Assembly: GCA_031291305.1 (NCBI GenBank)
Contig: JARLJH010000039.1
Location: forward strand, 1 to 64,000
Source: Rhodoferax sp.
Lineage (GTDB): Bacteria; Pseudomonadota; Gammaproteobacteria; Burkholderiales; Burkholderiaceae_C
Direction: 5' to 3'
Length of the DNA: 64,000 nucleotides
Part shown: piece by piece, positions 43,442 to 52,193 of the stretch
How positions within the stretch are numbered: the first letter of the stretch is position 1
How the letters are laid out: each line of letters begins with the position of its first letter
The notes under the pieces: model-generated
Told to the model about the DNA's origin: nothing
What the model saw: only the letters and a program-made list of their open reading frames with translations
Databases searched by the model: none
Translations under genes and position numbers: made by a program

Positions 43442-44716
43442 TTACTTCACCCGTTCAATATCGGCCCCCAAACCACGCAGCTTTTCTTCCATCTGGTCAT
43501 AACCGCGGTCCAGGTGGTAGATGCGATCCACCAGGGTTTCACCCTTCGCCACCAAACCGGCAATCACCAGGCTGGCCGAGGCACGCAAATCCGTGGCCAT
43601 CACCGTCGCGCCAGAGAGTTGCGGCACACCACCCACCAGCGCGATCTTGCCGTCGATCTGGATGTTGGCACCCAAGCGGACCAGTTCGTTGACGTGCATG
43701 AAGCGATTTTCGAAAATCGTTTCGGTGACTTTGGCCGTGCCTTGGGCGACACAATTCAGCGCCATAAACTGCGCTTGCATGTCGGTGGGGAAGCCGGGGT
43801 ATTCGGTGGTACGGAAACTCTGAGCTTTCAGGCCCGCTGCGCCACCAGACTGCACGCGGATGCCATCGTCAACGGCGGTCACCGTCACGCCCGCTTCGCG
43901 CAGTTTTTCCACAACGGCTTCCAGATGGTCGATGCGGGCATGGCGCGCCAGCACATCGCCGCCTGCGGCTGCCACGGCGCACAAGAAGGTGCCAGCTTCA
44001 ATACGGTCAGCAACCACCTGGTGGGTGCAACCATACAGCTTTTCCACCCCCTGAATACGGATGCGACTGGTGCCGTGGCCTTCAATCTGTGCGCCCATCT
44101 GGATCAACATCTCGGCCAAGTCGGGAATCTCGGGCTCTTGCGCGGCGTTTTCCAGAATGGTTTCACCCTCGGCCAGGCAGGCAGCCATCAGGAAGTTCTC
44201 GGTGCCGGTCACGGTAACCATGTCGGTGGTGATGCGGGCACCTTTCAAGCGGGTACGGCCTTCAGGCAACTTGGCCACCATGTAGCCGTGCTCGACCACA
44301 ATCTCGGCCCCCATGGCGGTCAGCCCCTTGATGTGCTGGTCCACCGGGCGCGAACCAATCGCGCAGCCACCGGGCAGCGACACCTTGGCATAACCAAAAC
44401 GAGCCAGCAAGGGCCCCAGGGCCAGCACCGAGGCGCGCATGGTTTTCACCAACTCATACGGTGCTTCGGGGCGAATCGGGTCGGCGGCATGAAAACGCAT
44501 GCCGCCACGCTCGCCAAAGGTTTCAGAGCTGACGCCCATGTGGCCCAGCAAGGTACGCATGGTGGCCACGTCCTTCAAGCGCGGCACGTTGTGCAGCGTG
44601 ACAGGTTCCGCCGTCAACAGACAGGCACACAACTCCGGCAAGGCGGCGTTTTTAGCGCCAGAAATGGTGACCTCACCCTGCAGCGGACGACCGCCACGAA
44701 TCAGAAGTTTGTCCAT
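43442..44716 (-). CDS. murA: UDP-N-acetylglucosamine 1-carboxyvinyltransferase
   Basis: MurA starts peptidoglycan precursor synthesis by adding enolpyruvate to UDP-GlcNAc and is the fosfomycin target. The 424-residue protein begins [27 protein letters not shown], in outline. The catalytic Cys lies in [19 protein letters not shown], so the fosfomycin-sensitive Cys form is present. [18 protein letters not shown] and [11 protein letters not shown] are conserved C-terminal segments. It lies 4 bases after the ibaG/bolA gene, the order seen in many proteobacteria. Confidence 0.97.
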   Translation of the reverse strand: MDKLLIRGGRPLQGEVTISGAKNAALPELCACLLTAEPVTLHNVPRLKDVATMRTLLGHMGVSSETFGERGGMRFHAADPIRPEAPYELVKTMRASVLALGPLLARFGYAKVSLPGGCAIGSRPVDQHIKGLTAMGAEIVVEHGYMVAKLPEGRTRLKGARITTDMVTVTGTENFLMAACLAEGETILENAAQEPEIPDLAEMLIQMGAQIEGHGTSRIRIQGVEKLYGCTHQVVADRIEAGTFLCAVAAAGGDVLARHARIDHLEAVVEKLREAGVTVTAVDDGIRVQSGGAAGLKAQSFRTTEYPGFPTDMQAQFMALNCVAQGTAKVTETIFENRFMHVNELVRLGANIQIDGKIALVGGVPQLSGATVMATDLRASASLVIAGLVAKGETLVDRIYHLDRGYDQMEEKLRGLGADIERVK

Positions 44717-44720
44717 GGCA

Positions 44721-44963
44721 TCAGGCGTTGAGCGCCGCCCACTCAGCAGGTGAGGCGGCTTTGATGGACAAGGCGTGAACCTCGTCAGTTTTCATTTTGT
44801 CGCCCAGCGTGGCGTACACCCGCTGGTGACGTTGGATGGCACGTTTGCCTTCGAATTCGGTGGAGACGATGGTGGCATTCCAATGGCGGCCATCACCATC
44901 GACTTCAAGATATTCGCAGGACATGCCTGCAGCAATCAGGGCTTTGAGTTGGTCAGCGGTCAT
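44721..44963 (-). CDS. BolA/IbaG-family protein
   Basis: The 80-residue protein has the BolA fold with [19 protein letters not shown], the helix-turn-helix-like [19 protein letters not shown], and [16 protein letters not shown] at the end. The upstream neighbour of murA in this arrangement is usually IbaG (YrbA). BolA-family proteins pair with monothiol glutaredoxins and share iron-sulfur clusters through the conserved His, here in RHQRVY. The start is an ATG at 44963, 21 bases after the ABC permease stop. Size and sequence fit a complete gene. Confidence 0.93.
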   Translation of the reverse strand: MTADQLKALIAAGMSCEYLEVDGDGRHWNATIVSTEFEGKRAIQRHQRVYATLGDKMKTDEVHALSIKAASPAEWAALNA

Positions 44964-44984
44964 AAAAAAACCTCTAGAAAATGA

Positions 44985-45737
44985 TCAGGAACGAATGCGA
45001 TAGCCAATGCGCAGCAGATGCAACGCGGCCAGGCTCACCAACAGCATGGTGCTGCTGACAACGCCAAGGCTAAGCCAGGGCGACACGTCACTCACACCAA
45101 AAAAGCCGTAGCGAAACCCGTCAATCATGTAGAAAAACGGGTTGAAGTGACTCACCGTCTGCCAGACAGGTGGCAGTGAGTGGATGGAGTAAAACACGCC
45201 ACTTAAAAAAGTCATGGGCATGACGATGAAGTTCTGGAACGCGGCAAGTTGTTCAAACTTTTCAGAATGCAGACCGGCAATCAGGCCCAATGCGCCCATC
45301 AGGGTGGCCCCCATCAGGGCAAAGGCAGCAATCCACAGCGGTGCCACGAACGACAAATCAGTAAAGAAAAATGCCACGGCAAACACGCCCAACGCCACTA
45401 CCAAGCCGCGAAAAATCGCCGCACCGACATAGGCCACAAACCAGTTCCAGTATGACAGCGGCGTCAACAGCAAAAACACCAGGTTGCCCATGACCTTGCT
45501 GGCGATCAGCGATGATGAACTGTTGGCAAAAGCGTTTTGCAGCAAGCTCATCATGGCCAGACCGGGTACCAGAAACGCGGTATAGCTGACACCATAGACC
45601 TTGACATGCGACTCCAACGCGTGGCCAAAGATCAGCATATACAGCATGGCGGTTAGCACCGGACCACCCACGGTTTGGCCAACCACACGCCAAAAACGCA
45701 TGACTTCCTTGTAAAACAACATTTGCCAGCCGGTCAT
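44985..45737 (-). CDS. ABC-2 type transporter permease (YadH-like)
   Basis: A 250-residue integral membrane protein with six helices and the ABC-2 permease pattern, including LVPGLAMMSLLQNAFANSSSSLI and FIVMPMTFLSGVFYSIHSLPP. The latter is the conserved ABC-2 signature region. It overlaps the ATP-binding gene upstream by four bases (ATGA), so the two form one export system. The substrate is unknown; the E. coli homologue pair is YadGH. It lies between the Mla cluster and bolA-murA, a gene order shared by many Burkholderiales. Confidence 0.92.
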   Translation of the reverse strand: MTGWQMLFYKEVMRFWRVVGQTVGGPVLTAMLYMLIFGHALESHVKVYGVSYTAFLVPGLAMMSLLQNAFANSSSSLIASKVMGNLVFLLLTPLSYWNWFVAYVGAAIFRGLVVALGVFAVAFFFTDLSFVAPLWIAAFALMGATLMGALGLIAGLHSEKFEQLAAFQNFIVMPMTFLSGVFYSIHSLPPVWQTVSHFNPFFYMIDGFRYGFFGVSDVSPWLSLGVVSSTMLLVSLAALHLLRIGYRIRS

Positions 45738-46684
45738 GCGCTCACCTTTTGTGCGGACGGGGCCGGATTGGCGTGCTGCTTCATCACTTGCAAAAAGACA
45801 TCCTCCAGATCAGCGCGACGGATTTCAATGTCGAGTGCTGTCAGGCCAGCCTGACGCACAGCGGCCAGATAGTTTTCAATGGCCAGCGCATCCACCGCAG
45901 GGAACTGCACCACGCGACCCGTGACACGCGCACCAAGCTTCAAGGACGCGGGCAGCTCACTATCAATCTTGAACTGCAACACATTACCGGAGGCAGCCTT
46001 GAGCAAGGCACTGGTGCTGTCCAGTGCGACAACACGGCCATTTTTCAGCATGGCAATACGGCCACACAGCGCCTCAGCCTCTTCCAGATAATGGGTGGTC
46101 AGCAGCACGGTACTGCCCTGTTGATTGAGCTTGGAAATGAACGCCCACAAGGTTTGACGCAGTTCCACATCAACGCCTGCGGTGGGTTCATCGAGCACGA
46201 TGACCGGTGGTTTGTGCACCAGCGCCAAGGCCACCAGCACACGGCGTTTCATCCCGCCGGACAAGGCTCGCATGTTGACGTTGGCCTTGTCGGCAAGGCC
46301 CAGGCTCTCCAACAGTTCATCAATCCAGGCGTCGTTATGTTTCACCCCAAAGTAGCCAGACTGGAAACGCAAGGCTTCGCGCACATTGAAAAACGGATCG
46401 AACACCAGCTCCTGCGGCACCACGCCAAGCTTGCGTCGTGCGCCAGCGTAGTCGGTTTGCACATCGCTACCCAGCACCGATACATGGCCGGAAGTGGCCC
46501 GGGCCAAGCCAGCCAGGATGGTGATCAGGGTGGTTTTACCGGCACCATTGGGGCCGAGCAGGCCAAAAAATTCACCGGGCTCGATCGTCAGACTGACGTT
46601 GTCCAGCGCCAGGAAAGTGCCGCCCTGCGGGCCATTGGGAGAAGGATAGGCTTTGGAGACAGACTGGAAGGAGATCGCGGGCAT
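45734..46684 (-). CDS. ABC transporter ATP-binding protein (YadG-like)
   Basis: The 316-residue ATPase has Walker A GPNGAGKTT near residue 43, Q-loop VPQELVF, signature ALSGGMKRRV, Walker B VIVLDEPTAGVD and the switch His in LLTTHYLEE. A C-terminal extension of about 75 residues is common in DrrA/YadG-type exporters. It powers the ABC-2 permease encoded next. It starts 7 bases after mlaB, so it may be transcribed with the Mla genes although its function is separate. Confidence 0.95.
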   Translation of the reverse strand: MPAISFQSVSKAYPSPNGPQGGTFLALDNVSLTIEPGEFFGLLGPNGAGKTTLITILAGLARATSGHVSVLGSDVQTDYAGARRKLGVVPQELVFDPFFNVREALRFQSGYFGVKHNDAWIDELLESLGLADKANVNMRALSGGMKRRVLVALALVHKPPVIVLDEPTAGVDVELRQTLWAFISKLNQQGSTVLLTTHYLEEAEALCGRIAMLKNGRVVALDSTSALLKAASGNVLQFKIDSELPASLKLGARVTGRVVQFPAVDALAIENYLAAVRQAGLTALDIEIRRADLEDVFLQVMKQHANPAPSAQKVSA

Positions 46685-46691
46685 GGGGCCG

Positions 46692-46976
46692 TTATTTTAC
46701 GGGGCTGCCCACCTGGGCGGGCAGCAACTCCGAAATGCCGTACAAACCGGCCAAGTCCGACAAGCGCTGCGGCAAACCAACGGTGATAAAAGTTTTGTGC
46801 AACGTCAAGGCTTGGCGGCGCAGTGCCAACAACACGGCCAGGGCGGCTGAGTCAAAACGGCTCAGCGCCTGGGCATCTACCACCACTTGCTCGGGTTGTG
46901 CGCCCAGCGTCGCGCTCAGATCACGCAGACAGGCCATGGCCGTGGTTTGCGTGAGGGTCTGCGGCAGTTTCAGCAC
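46692..46976 (-). CDS. mlaB: MlaB-type STAS-domain protein
   Basis: MlaB is the cytoplasmic STAS-domain regulator of the MlaFEDB phospholipid transporter. The 94-residue protein has the STAS pattern EQVVVDAQALSRFDSAALAVLLALRR and ends LYGISELLPAQVG. It starts with GTG at 46976, 3 bases after the mlaC stop, which implies translational coupling. Assignment depends on both the domain and the neighbours mlaC, mlaA, mlaD, mlaE and mlaF. Confidence 0.9.
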   Translation of the reverse strand: MLKLPQTLTQTTAMACLRDLSATLGAQPEQVVVDAQALSRFDSAALAVLLALRRQALTLHKTFITVGLPQRLSDLAGLYGISELLPAQVGSPVK

Positions 46977-46979
46977 GGA

Positions 46980-47636
46980 TCAGCCCTTGGCGGACTTGGT
47001 ATCGCCCACTGCGTTGGCCTTGTTACGCTCGGAAAGCGTGGCGATCAGACCATCGATGCCCTTGGCGTTGATTTCCTGCGAGAACTGGCTGCGGTAGGTA
47101 TCCACCAGCCACACGCCCAGAACGTTGAGGTTATAGATCTTCCAGCCTGCGCCCTCACCCGGCGTTTTTTCCAGGCGATAGTCCAGTTGAACCGGATCAC
47201 CACGGCCCTTGATCAGGGTGCGCACAATGACATCTTTGTCCTCGGGCGAAGAGCGCATGGGCTTGAGGCTGAATGTCAGGTTTTTGGCTTGACTCATGGC
47301 ACCGGAGTAGGTGCGCACCAGCAAGGTTTTGAATTCGGCCTGTAGCCGGGTGCGTTGCTCGGGCGTGGCTTGGCGCCAACCCGGGCCCACGGCAGAAGAC
47401 GTCATGCGCTGGAAGTCTAGGAAGGGCATGATTTTCTGGTCCATCACTTCCATGATGCGGCCGACATCCCCGGCCTGTACAGCCTTGTCTGCCTGAATGA
47501 TGTCAAGGGCCTCCTGGGTCAGCCGTCCAATCAAAGCATCAGGCGCCTCCTCTGCGGCCCAGGCAGCATTCAAGCGCAAACCCAGGGCAGCAGCACCCAA
47601 CAATGGCAAGCCATGCAGCAAAAAACGTCGTTTCAT
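46980..47636 (-). CDS. mlaC: MlaC periplasmic phospholipid shuttle protein
   Basis: MlaC (Ttg2D/PF05494) carries phospholipids between MlaA at the outer membrane and MlaFEDB at the inner membrane. The 218-residue protein has a signal peptide with a twin-Arg start, MKRRFLLHGLPLLGAAALG, ending AWA. The mature part includes IMEVMDQKIMPFLDFQRMT, VGPGWRQATPEQRTRLQAEF and LLVRTYSGAM, the characteristic MlaC segments. The ATG at 47636 has AAGGA seven bases upstream. The RR-FLL pattern may allow Tat export, which is only a possibility. Confidence 0.94.
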   Translation of the reverse strand: MKRRFLLHGLPLLGAAALGLRLNAAWAAEEAPDALIGRLTQEALDIIQADKAVQAGDVGRIMEVMDQKIMPFLDFQRMTSSAVGPGWRQATPEQRTRLQAEFKTLLVRTYSGAMSQAKNLTFSLKPMRSSPEDKDVIVRTLIKGRGDPVQLDYRLEKTPGEGAGWKIYNLNVLGVWLVDTYRSQFSQEINAKGIDGLIATLSERNKANAVGDTKSAKG

Positions 47637-47656
47637 GGTTATTTCCTTCAAGATAT

Positions 47657-48415
47657 TCACTGTGCAGTATTGTCGTTTGCGGGCGCTGGATCTGCCTGAT
47701 CCGGCGGATTGCCGTCATACACCGCGTTGCGCCTGCGCTGCAGGAATGCATCGCGGGTAAAGGTATAGGGGTCCAGTGCGACCTCATCAAGCATCCTGGT
47801 GGCATCGAGCAAATATGCACGCTTGTTGACCAAATTCAAGACCGTCAACGAATTGCGCGTCGGTACGTCGTTGAGATGCGACGCCGCGTTGCCGTACATA
47901 TCCACCGGCAACGCGGCTGTGTCGCGTACCGTAGAAGGACCAAGCAACGGCAACACCAGGTAAGGCCCAGAACCCATACCCCAATAGCCCAGCGTTTGCC
48001 CAAAATCTTCGGTGTGGCGCTCGATACGCATCTCGGTGGCGATGTCCAGCAAGCCGCCCAGACCAAACGCCGTATTCACGCCAAAGCGCACGATGCTGTT
48101 GCCAGCGCCCTCGCCCTTGAGTTGCAGCGTGTTGTTGACAAACGACCACAGGTCTTGCAGATTATTGAAAAAATTGGTGACCCCGGTGCGCACCGGGGAA
48201 GGCAGGACATCGCGGTAGGCTGTGGCTACGGGCCTGACCACCGCGCGATCCACAGCATCATTGAAACCATACACCCCGCGATTGAATGGCTCCAGCGGGT
48301 CACGCGGGTTGGCATTGGGTCCCGTGGCACAGGCGGTAAGCATCCATACGGCAGCACATACGCAAAGTGGTGACGTGATGCGGTTCCATCCCTGATTCAT
48401 TTTTTTTGGCTTCAT
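47657..48415 (-). CDS. mlaA: MlaA (VacJ) outer-membrane lipoprotein
   Basis: MlaA removes misplaced phospholipids from the outer leaflet of the outer membrane together with a porin. The 252-residue protein has a lipoprotein signal (VWMLTACATG, Cys near residue 29). The VacJ core is DPLEPFNRGVYGFNDAVDR, WSFVNNTLQLKGEGAGNSIVR in outline, and GYWGMGSGPYLVLPLLGPSTVRD. A Pro/Asp-rich tail ends ANDNTAQ. An in-frame ATG five codons later is another possible start. It lies between mlaD and mlaC, an arrangement known in Burkholderiales, whereas E. coli has mlaA elsewhere. Confidence 0.95.
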   Translation of the reverse strand: MKPKKMNQGWNRITSPLCVCAAVWMLTACATGPNANPRDPLEPFNRGVYGFNDAVDRAVVRPVATAYRDVLPSPVRTGVTNFFNNLQDLWSFVNNTLQLKGEGAGNSIVRFGVNTAFGLGGLLDIATEMRIERHTEDFGQTLGYWGMGSGPYLVLPLLGPSTVRDTAALPVDMYGNAASHLNDVPTRNSLTVLNLVNKRAYLLDATRMLDEVALDPYTFTRDAFLQRRRNAVYDGNPPDQADPAPANDNTAQ

Positions 48416-48447
48416 GACTTGCTTAGCTAATCGCTCTTGGTTCGGTT

Positions 48448-48927
48448 CTACTGACTGGTTTTGGCTGCTGCTGGTTCAGCTGCCTTGCTGTATAAAAACT
48501 GGCTGATCAGGTTTTCCAGAACGACAGCGGACTGGGTACTAGAGATGACATCGCCCTTGGCAAGGTTTTTATCGTCTGCACCTGGTTCGATACCCAGATA
48601 CTGATCCCCCAACAGTCCACTGGTCAGAATTTTCAGCGAACTGTCTTTGGGGAAAACGTAACGATCTTCGAGCGCCAGCGTCACTCTGGCTTGAAAACTT
48701 TTGTCATCAAACGCGATGTCTTCCACGCGCCCCACCACAACCCCGGCGCTCTTGACTGCGGCCTTGGGCTTAAGGCCGCCAATGTTGTCGAACTTGGCCG
48801 TCACAGCGTAGGTCTTTTGAAAATTCAGACTCAGCAAATTGGCCGACTGAAGCGCCAGAAACAAGATCGCTAGCCCGCCCAGCAGCACAAACAGGCCAAC
48901 CCAGACATCATTTTTGGAGCGTTGCAT
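48448..48927 (-). CDS. mlaD: MlaD phospholipid-binding MCE-domain protein
   Basis: MlaD is the hexameric MCE subunit of MlaFEDB. The 159-residue protein starts MQRSKNDVWVGLFVLLGG with one membrane helix, then one MCE domain with YAVTAKFDNIGGLKPKAAVK, GVVVGRVEDIAF and ILTSGLLGDQYLGIEPG. A C-terminal helix follows (VVLENLISQFLYSKA), which lines the lipid tunnel in known structures. It is separated from mlaE by 86 bases that contain a GC-rich stem-loop. Confidence 0.95.
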   Translation of the reverse strand: MQRSKNDVWVGLFVLLGGLAILFLALQSANLLSLNFQKTYAVTAKFDNIGGLKPKAAVKSAGVVVGRVEDIAFDDKSFQARVTLALEDRYVFPKDSSLKILTSGLLGDQYLGIEPGADDKNLAKGDVISSTQSAVVLENLISQFLYSKAAEPAAAKTSQ

Positions 48928-48959
48928 TCAAACCCTTTCTAATCAGTTGAGGACAGAGC

Positions 48960-48982
48960 GTGCGCCCTTCGGTCGGGCGCAC
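48960..48982 (-). other. Stem-loop between mlaE and mlaD
   Basis: GTGCGCCC and GGGCGCAC form a perfect 8-bp GC-rich stem with a seven-base loop, 31 bases after the mlaE stop. No U-tract follows on the minus strand, so full termination is unlikely. A processing or mRNA-stability element is possible. Confidence 0.6.
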
Positions 48983-49013
48983 TGTGTGTCGCTTTGGCAT
49001 ATCCAACATAGTC

Positions 49014-49796
49014 TCAAACTGTAAACATCATGGCTGTCAGGATAAAGTCCAGCCCCAATACTGTCAGAGATGCCATCACCACCGTACGGGTGGTGGCTTT
49101 GGCAACGCCTTCGGGGGTGGCTTGTGCGTTGTAGCCCTGAAGCAGTGCGATGAAAGTTACCGCCACGCCAAACACAAAGCTCTTCACCACGCCATTGCCC
49201 AGATCCTGAAATATATCCACGCCACCCTGGATCTGGCTCCAGAAAGCGCCACCATCCACGCCTATCATTAGCACACCCACCACCCAGCCGCCGATCACAC
49301 CAGCTGCGCTGAACATGGCCGCCAACAGCGGCATCGTGATCACCCCCGCCCAAAAACGTGGTGCCAACACCCGCTCAATCGGGTCAACCGCCATCATTTC
49401 CATCACACTGATCTGCTCGCCGGCCTTCATCAGACCGATCTCCGCCGTCAGTGACGTTCCTGCGCGCCCCGCAAACAACAGTGCGGACACCACCGGTCCG
49501 AGTTCGCGCAGCAGGCTCAATGTCACCATCAAACCCAGCGACTCTGCTGAGCCATAACGTTTCAAAACGTAATAACCCTGCAGACCAAATACAAACCCGA
49601 CAAACAATCCCGCCACCGTGATGATCGGCAAGGAATAGTTGCCCAAGAAGTGAATCTGGTCGCGCATCAGCACGTTACGTTTGATCGCGTACCGCACGGT
49701 CGCCAGCAGGCGACCAAACAGACGCGCCGCGTACCCCATGGCATCAAAATGTCGGCGCACGGCAAAACCGATGTCTTTGGGCTGGTACCAGCTCAT
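49014..49796 (-). CDS. mlaE: MlaE lipid-transport ABC permease
   Basis: MlaE is the transmembrane subunit of the MlaFEDB complex. The 260-residue protein has an N-terminal amphipathic segment, then five or six helices. The permease family segments are LPIITVAGLFVGFVFGLQGYY, LRELGPVVSALLFAGRAGTSLTAEIG in outline, and the EQISVMEMMAVDPIERVLAPRFWAG coupling region. The start overlaps the mlaF stop (ATGA). These genes form a single mlaF-E-D-A-C-B order. Confidence 0.96.
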   Translation of the reverse strand: MSWYQPKDIGFAVRRHFDAMGYAARLFGRLLATVRYAIKRNVLMRDQIHFLGNYSLPIITVAGLFVGFVFGLQGYYVLKRYGSAESLGLMVTLSLLRELGPVVSALLFAGRAGTSLTAEIGLMKAGEQISVMEMMAVDPIERVLAPRFWAGVITMPLLAAMFSAAGVIGGWVVGVLMIGVDGGAFWSQIQGGVDIFQDLGNGVVKSFVFGVAVTFIALLQGYNAQATPEGVAKATTRTVVMASLTVLGLDFILTAMMFTV

Positions 49797-50611
49797 GACA
49801 CCACCTCGGCACCAAAATCCTGTGCCACTGTAGGGCCAGGGTAGTGAAAGTGCACCGGGCCATCGGGTAAGGCGTGAACATATTGGTACACCAGCGGATC
49901 GGTGCTGTGTCGCACCTCATCGGGGGTGCCCTGTGTAGCGATTTTGCCGTTGGCCAAAATGATCACATGATCAGCAATGGCAAAGGTTTGCTCAAGATCG
50001 TGCGAGACAAAAATGCTCGTCAGACCCATCGCATCGTTCAACTGGCGTATCAGCCGCGCAGCGGTACCCAGCGAAATCGGGTCCAGCCCGGCAAACGGTT
50101 CGTCGTACATCACCAGCTCAGGGTCCAGAGCGATGGCGCGCGCCATGGCCACGCGTCGGGCCATGCCTCCCGACAAATCGCTGGGCATCAGGTCACGTGC
50201 ACCTCGCAGGCCAACGGCATTGAGTTTCATTAGAACGATGTCTCGGATCAAGGCATCCGACAAGTCGGTGTGCTCGCGCAGCGGAAAGGCCACGTTCTCG
50301 AACACGTTCAGGTCGACAAACAGCGCCCCAAACTGAAACAACATGCCCATGCGACGCCGCATTTTGTACAACTCAGGCTGCGTCATGGGTGTGACGTCCT
50401 GACCATCAAACAGTACTTGACCCTGTTGCGCGCGAATCTGTCCGCCAATCAGGCGCAGGATGGTGGTTTTGCCACCGCCTGAGGCGCCCATCAACGCTGT
50501 CACCTTGCCACGCGGGATGGCGAGGGAAATGCCGTCCAAGATCATGCGCTCACCATAGCCGAAGCTCAGGTGACGCATTTCAACCAGTGAATGTGAAGAA
50601 TGGGTGGGCAT
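49793..50611 (-). CDS. mlaF: MlaF lipid-transport ABC ATPase
   Basis: MlaF powers the Mla phospholipid transporter. The 272-residue protein has Walker A GASGGGKTT, Q-loop LFQFGALF, signature DLSGGMARRVAMARAI, Walker B LVMYDEPFAGLDP and the switch His in VSHDLEQTF. The start MPTHSSHSLVEMRHLSFGYGE at 50611 is family-like, while the longer open frame upstream has no conserved sequence. It begins the Mla operon, 88 bases after gltD, so it may be read through from gltBD or from its own promoter. Confidence 0.95.
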   Translation of the reverse strand: MPTHSSHSLVEMRHLSFGYGERMILDGISLAIPRGKVTALMGASGGGKTTILRLIGGQIRAQQGQVLFDGQDVTPMTQPELYKMRRRMGMLFQFGALFVDLNVFENVAFPLREHTDLSDALIRDIVLMKLNAVGLRGARDLMPSDLSGGMARRVAMARAIALDPELVMYDEPFAGLDPISLGTAARLIRQLNDAMGLTSIFVSHDLEQTFAIADHVIILANGKIATQGTPDEVRHSTDPLVYQYVHALPDGPVHFHYPGPTVAQDFGAEVVS

Positions 50612-50699
50612 AAATGAGTTGTGCTCGGGTAAACCCGAAGCGGCGATCATAAAGGAAGCCGCTGCTTTCCCACCCACACAGCGATCTAAAGGCCCACGC

Positions 50700-52166
50700 T
50701 TAACGAGGCAAGTCACTAAACCCCATCAAAAACTCATCCACCGCACGTGCCGCCTGACGGCCTTCGCGGATTGCCCACACCACCAGGCTCTGGCCGCGAC
50801 GCATGTCACCCGCAGCAAACACTTTGGGTACATTGGTGGCATATCCACCCATCAATTCTGTGTTGGCCTTGGCATTGCCACGTGCGTCTTTGTCAATACC
50901 AAACGCATCCAATACCGTGGCCACTGGATTGACGAAACCCATGGCCAGCAAGACCAAATCGGCCTGGTAGGTTTTCTCGGAGCCCGGGATTTCCACCATC
51001 TTGCCGTCTTTGAATTCGATGCGCACGGTCTTCAAACCAGTGAGCTTGCCCTTCTCGCCAATGAATTCTTTGGTGGAAATGGCGAACTCACGCACGCAAC
51101 CTTCGTCATGGCTGGAACTGGTGCGCAGCTTCATGGGCCAGTAAGGCCAGGTCATGGGCCGGTTTTCTTGCACGGGTGGTTGCGGCATGACTTCAAACTG
51201 GGTCACGCTGACCGCGCCATGACGGTTGCTGGTGCCCACGCAGTCGCTTCCGGTGTCACCGCCGCCGATGACGACCACATGCTTGCCATCAGCTCGCAGT
51301 TGGTGCTTGAGCTTGTCGCCAGCATTGACCTTGTTTTGCTGCGGCAAAAACTCCATGGCGAAATGGATGCCGTCCAGATCACGCCCCGGCACCGACAAAT
51401 CGCGCGACTGCTCAGAGCCACCTGTGAGAAGGATCGCATCAAATTCCGCTCGCAATTGCTCTGCAGAAACCGTTTCCTTGGACCAATTGGTGACCTTGCT
51501 GCCTTTGGGCATGGCGCCGACCAGCACGCTGGTACGAATGATGACGCCTTCTGCCTTGAGTTGATCAGCACGCCGATCAATATGCGACTTTTCCATCTTG
51601 AAGTCAGGAATGCCGTAACGCAGCAAGCCACCGATCCGGTCATTTTTCTCGAACAGGGTGACATCGTGACCCGCGCGCGCCAACTGTTGTGCGGCAGCCA
51701 TACCGGCCGGACCAGAGCCCACCACCGCCACTTTTTTACCTGTCTTGTGCAAGGCAGGTTGCGGTTTGACCCAGCCTTCGGCCCAGGCACGGTCGATGAT
51801 GGCGTGCTCGATGGATTTGATGCCGACCGCATCCTCGTTCACATTCAGTGTGCACGCTGCTTCACAGGGTGCCGGGCAGATGCGCCCGGTGAACTCGGGA
51901 AAGTTGTTGGTGCTGTGCAGCACGTCAATGGCGTTTTGCCAATCACCCTGATAGACCAGATCGTTGAAATCCGGAATGATGTTGTTAACCGGGCAGCCAT
52001 TGTTGCAAAACGGCGTACCGCAGTCCATGCAGCGCGCGGCTTGTGTCTTGGCCTGAGTGTCGTCCAGGCCAACCACAAATTCCTTGTAGTTCTTCAGTCG
52101 CTCTGGTACGGGTTTGTAGCCCTCCTCGATGCGCTCGTATTCCATGAAACCGGTAACTTTTCCCAT
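50700..52166 (-). CDS. gltD: Glutamate synthase (NADPH) small subunit
   Basis: GltD passes NADPH electrons to GltB. The 488-residue protein has N-terminal cluster Cys residues in [17 protein letters not shown] and [15 protein letters not shown]. An FAD-binding [18 protein letters not shown] follows, with [20 protein letters not shown], and the NADPH-binding [12 protein letters not shown]. These are the usual motifs of the bacterial beta subunit. It is 27 bases after gltB, so both subunits come from one transcript. The gene is intact. Confidence 0.97.
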   Translation of the reverse strand: MGKVTGFMEYERIEEGYKPVPERLKNYKEFVVGLDDTQAKTQAARCMDCGTPFCNNGCPVNNIIPDFNDLVYQGDWQNAIDVLHSTNNFPEFTGRICPAPCEAACTLNVNEDAVGIKSIEHAIIDRAWAEGWVKPQPALHKTGKKVAVVGSGPAGMAAAQQLARAGHDVTLFEKNDRIGGLLRYGIPDFKMEKSHIDRRADQLKAEGVIIRTSVLVGAMPKGSKVTNWSKETVSAEQLRAEFDAILLTGGSEQSRDLSVPGRDLDGIHFAMEFLPQQNKVNAGDKLKHQLRADGKHVVVIGGGDTGSDCVGTSNRHGAVSVTQFEVMPQPPVQENRPMTWPYWPMKLRTSSSHDEGCVREFAISTKEFIGEKGKLTGLKTVRIEFKDGKMVEIPGSEKTYQADLVLLAMGFVNPVATVLDAFGIDKDARGNAKANTELMGGYATNVPKVFAAGDMRRGQSLVVWAIREGRQAARAVDEFLMGFSDLPR

Positions 52167-52193
52167 GATCTTTTCCTGCTACGTTGTCTGGTT

